A DNA stretch of 64,000 nt from the NCBI GenBank assembly GCA_023238725.1, contig CM041551.1, forward strand, positions 5,279,259 through 5,343,258, read 5' to 3'. The notes under the pieces are model-generated. The model did not search any database. It was not told the DNA's origin and saw only the letters and a list, made by a program, of their open reading frames with translations. Positions within the stretch are counted from its first letter, which is position 1. Each line of letters starts with the position of its first letter. The position numbers were made by a program, and so were the translations under genes. Below are positions 59,716 through 64,000 of this stretch, in pieces. Source of the DNA: Scortum barcoo (taxonomy: Eukaryota; Chordata; Actinopteri; Centrarchiformes; Terapontidae).

Positions 59716-61619
59716 ACCTGACAGCATTACATTGACAGCGTTACTACAGCCTCAGCCATTTGGGACCCGTAACAACTGCTTCACAATAAAAGCCAAACTG
59801 TGATTCACCAGTTGAACGCTTAAACTTAATACAGCTCTGACACAGTGTAGAGAGAGCTAACAGCAAATCAATGAGATACAATTCTTAACATTAATGCTGG
59901 ATTACACGCCTGCATTGTTTCTTTGAATGCTACGCTGGAATGGCAGACAAAGAAGAGTATGCAATGTAAATACTTTGAATGGTACATTCACAATAAGACT
60001 TATAACTTATAATAACACACTGAATACTGATTCATTGGGCGGTATGGAAATACCAGAGAGAATGCTAAAAATGAATGAGGTCACTCACTGTACAGCTCTC
60101 AACTGCAGTAGTAACTGAACAGTTATTTTTCCTCTTCAATAAAACCTCTGGAAAGCTTTGCAATCGCAGCCCCAGTGCACTCACTTTTTTTATTGTCTAC
60201 CAGCTGTTGAAAAACTTTACACTCTGAAGGAGAAGAAAGAAATGGAGAAGTCCTCCGAGGACCCATTTGTACAGCTCCAGCAGTTTAAGCCACCATCTCT
60301 GGTGTTGTAGCAGGTGTGCATCTTTTGTGGGTTTCACCTTAAATCAACTTCCAGAAAGAAACACTACGGGGAAGAATAATAATTATGAAAAAAAAAAAAG
60401 CACAGATGAGCTCTTTTTGCATGGCTTTGTACGGCTGATATTTCATTTTCTTGCAGACGAGCTCCCACCCACAGGTCTACTCGCAGCGTCTTGGTGAACA
60501 GCCCATCAATACTGTGCATGTTCAGAGTAGATCGATACACTTTCAGGCACCGACTATGTGAGTGAGAACAGAGATGTGAAGTTATCCGCTCCAACATGAG
60601 GATTGTCACGCCAGCAAAACCCTTAAGGAGAAAATGGGGCGCAAGCACTTCAATTACAAGGACTACCTTTCCACTAAAGTCGTTACACCTGCGCTAATTA
60701 GAAGCACAATCAAAGTAGGAACAAGCAGCGTGGTCATCTAGTTACACCTGTTTATCTTTGATTCGTCTGTGTGACTGGGGCTGATGTGAAATCTGAAACA
60801 TTAAGCCGGGAGAGAACACTGGGGTCAATAGGTAGGTGTCGCACACTATCGGTCCGATCTGATTGGCCAGTTTTACAGCTTCGTTTCCATCTCTGGGTCT
60901 CGCCCAATCATTAAAGTCCAGTATCTTCGGAGCAGGAAGTAAAGATTGGAACCATTTAGATCTCTCACAGATCTGCATAATGCTGCCCATCGATCGCTTT
61001 TTCCCTTTTAAAAACAAATGGACAACTCTGATGGTCCAAGTGGCCCTTTTCCCAATTACAGGCTTGGGTGGCTTTCAATCCTCCTGCAGAAACACTCTGG
61101 CCTTAACTTCAGATAACTACTTAGTGGCCTGTGTGTGATCCTTCCCTGTCTGGTATGAACCTAAACACGAAGACACACACACACACAGAAACTCACACAC
61201 TTGTGCTGCTGGTGAAATGAATCATACAGTTTCAGTGTATTCCATTAAAAATCGTGGTTTGCGCCCATATAACTTTGTTGTTGTTATATCAGTAATCGGA
61301 TCAGAATGAGGATTAATCTTCTGCGTGCATTCTCCTTTTAATAGAGAATAATTCACGCTGAGATGAAATATTGAATCGGAGAATGCTGCACGCAGTAAAC
61401 AATATAACCCCACCAGTTTGCAGTCCCCCCACCCACCCCATCCCCGTGGGCCAGCACCTTATGGAGGCCTTATCGAAGGCTACAAACCCGACCCCCCTTT
61501 CCAGATAGGCAGCCAAGCAGGCCCCTAAACACCGGGCCGACACCGTGTTCTACTTAATCTTGGATGAGGAGCAGCAGCAACAGAATCCAAAGAAGGGATG
61601 AACTGGGAGCAGGAAGGAG
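59716..61619. other. Mostly unique sequence
   Basis: No gene is supported. 59716-60130 is AT-rich. 60680-61560 is complex and repeat-free (for example ggtccgatctgattggcc, cgcccaatcattaaagtcc), a candidate conserved noncoding stretch by appearance. A (CA) run lies near 61174-61188. The frames 60742-61138 are open on both strands. Confidence 0.35.
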
Positions 61620-61646
61620 GGAGAGAGAGAGAGAGAGAGAGAGAGA
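61620..61646. repeat. (GA)n microsatellite
   Basis: A 27-bp perfect GA tract. Confidence 0.95.
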
Positions 61647-61723
61647 CGAGAGCTGCTGTCAACAAGCTCTTATGGTGAACAGATGTGGGGGAACTCCCTC
61701 ACTACTCCTTAGCCTGAAGCCAT

Positions 61724-61724
<1 letters not shown>

Positions 61725-61754
<30 letters not shown>

Positions 61755-61764
61755 GATATATATA
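61725..61764. repeat. (CA)n-(TA)n compound microsatellite
   Basis: A CA tract of about 30 bp with one interruption runs into a short TA run. Confidence 0.94.
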
Positions 61765-62832
<1,068 letters not shown>

Positions 62833-64000
62833 GGAAAGAGACATTTTAAAGGTTTTCAAATTTAATTTGTGCATCTTTTTATCCATTCATTTATTTATCA
62901 TGATCATTTTTTCACTAAAGGTCTTCACAGGTCTAAACAAACCTGTGGAAAACGTACCCACACCACCTCTGCACTGAGAGGCAACACGTTTTGTTTTCCT
63001 GTCTGAAAGGAACCTGAGGACATCCTCATTTAAATCTTACTCTATAGCTTTGCATTAGAACTGTGACTGCATTTATATTAACCAAAGTTTTAGCTGCTGG
63101 TTTCAAGTTACACAGCAGAGCAGTATTTTAGCAAAGCAAAGTGAATGAATCCAGCTTTTGCCCTGCAGTGCAGAGTAAAGCAGCCACAGCAATGCTGAAT
63201 GAGCAGCTGACAGAAAATGTCGTCAGCCTCTGTCGCCTTAAACCTGACTTTGGAATAATCAAATGACTAAAACCAATATATTTTCAGCAAAAGAAGAAAT
63301 AAAAAAATCCATTATTATCTGTTAGTGAAGCTCCAAACCTCAGTGAGTCACACCAACAGACAGAGCTCCAGGTTAGAGGAGAAGCCTTTTCATTGTGTTT
63401 TTGAGAAAACTGTCCCTTCAAGTAAGGAAACACTAAACCTTGTTTCACATAATGTGGAATGAGGTGTAACACAGCATCCGACTGGATATTTGACACTAAT
63501 TATTCACTTGCTTACCTGCTGTTTGGATTTTGATTACCCAGGATAACCTGCAATATTGCACCTTTTTCATACGACCTTGGCAGAAATCCATACAGAAATT
63601 GCATTAGGTGCTGTCATTGGTTTCCACAGTAGTAGCACTCTGCAGCCTGTGACATACAGCATGTAAACATTTGGTCAAAAGACCTTTCAACCCCCAACGC
63701 TGTTAAACCATTAACCTCTTTACAGTAGCTTGCAGCTCGCCTGCGCTCTTCTTTATTGTCCTTTGGTTTCATCATTATTCACTTGACAAACAGCCGTTAT
63801 TAGTCAAAAAGCCCTCTGCAGGTCTGGATTAGCTCTAGAGGCTTTCATTATCCTTCGATTCAACCACCTTGATTACTTTCAATTGGTGTGAACACCTCAT
63901 TTTCTGGCATAATCTAATTCAATATCATCTCATTTAGGGGCTGATAGAATGAGACCCGAGATAATTTGTTCAGTTCGGTATTGCACTGGGATTAAATGTT
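62833..64000. other. Unannotated sequence; candidate conserved stretch at the right edge
   Basis: No gene is supported. From about 63690 to the end the sequence is complex and repeat-free (for example agtagcttgcagctcgcctg, gcataatctaattcaatatc) and could continue a conserved noncoding region past the window. The remainder is AT-leaning and unremarkable. Confidence 0.35.

Overview
This window reads as intergenic DNA from a ray-finned fish, most likely a percomorph teleost. I find no protein-coding gene, tRNA, rRNA, CRISPR array or bacterial-type operon. The base composition is AT-leaning and mixed, every long open frame is either a repeat or looks like chance, and there are many dinucleotide microsatellites. 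Several dispersed repeats match families I recognise from percomorph genomes: short elements with TTAAAG termini, the GCTAGC/GAGCCAGG element, the 'block' repeat containing GGACCAAAGTGGTGGAC, and LINE tails ending in GGCAATAAA or CTGATTCTGATTC. These assignments come from memory of the families, not from a database search.

Layout. 1-3.6 kb: unannotated sequence, an (AG) and a (GT) tract, and a small cluster of octamer-like motifs. 3.6-11 kb: dense in old repeats (a 0.7 kb dispersed repeat, two TTAAAG or GAGCCAGG type elements, a LINE/SINE tail, an (AT) tract, two more dispersed repeats and a LINE tail). 11-20.7 kb: mostly unique sequence, with stretches that look like candidate conserved noncoding elements, plus three short repeats. 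20.7-22.3 kb: a 5'-truncated, frameshifted LINE reverse transcriptase followed directly by a second LINE 3' tail. 22.3-27.8 kb: largely unique. 27.8-28.6 kb: a short element next to a dead Tc1-like transposase fragment. 28.6-33 kb: unique, AT-rich. 33-34.6 kb: an antisense LINE ORF1 zinc-knuckle remnant, a complete short inverted-repeat element, and an inverted copy of the repeat first seen at 3.7 kb. 34.6-47.5 kb: mostly unique, with a strong CTCF-like motif and one exon-like open stretch. 47.5-50 kb: two further short elements. 50-57 kb: several microsatellites in otherwise unique sequence. 58-59.8 kb: an unexplained pair of 58-bp direct repeats about 1 kb apart enclosing a common fish repeat. 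60-64 kb: unique sequence broken by a 102-bp (AT) tract.

No genes work together here. The most probable function of the unique stretches, if any, is long-range gene regulation, which is inference from their character and needs cross-species alignment. I did not find a new biological system. The items most worth checking are the direct-repeat pair at 58.66/59.66 kb, the exon-like segment at 39.46 kb, the CTCF-like sites and the unique stretches listed as candidate conserved elements.
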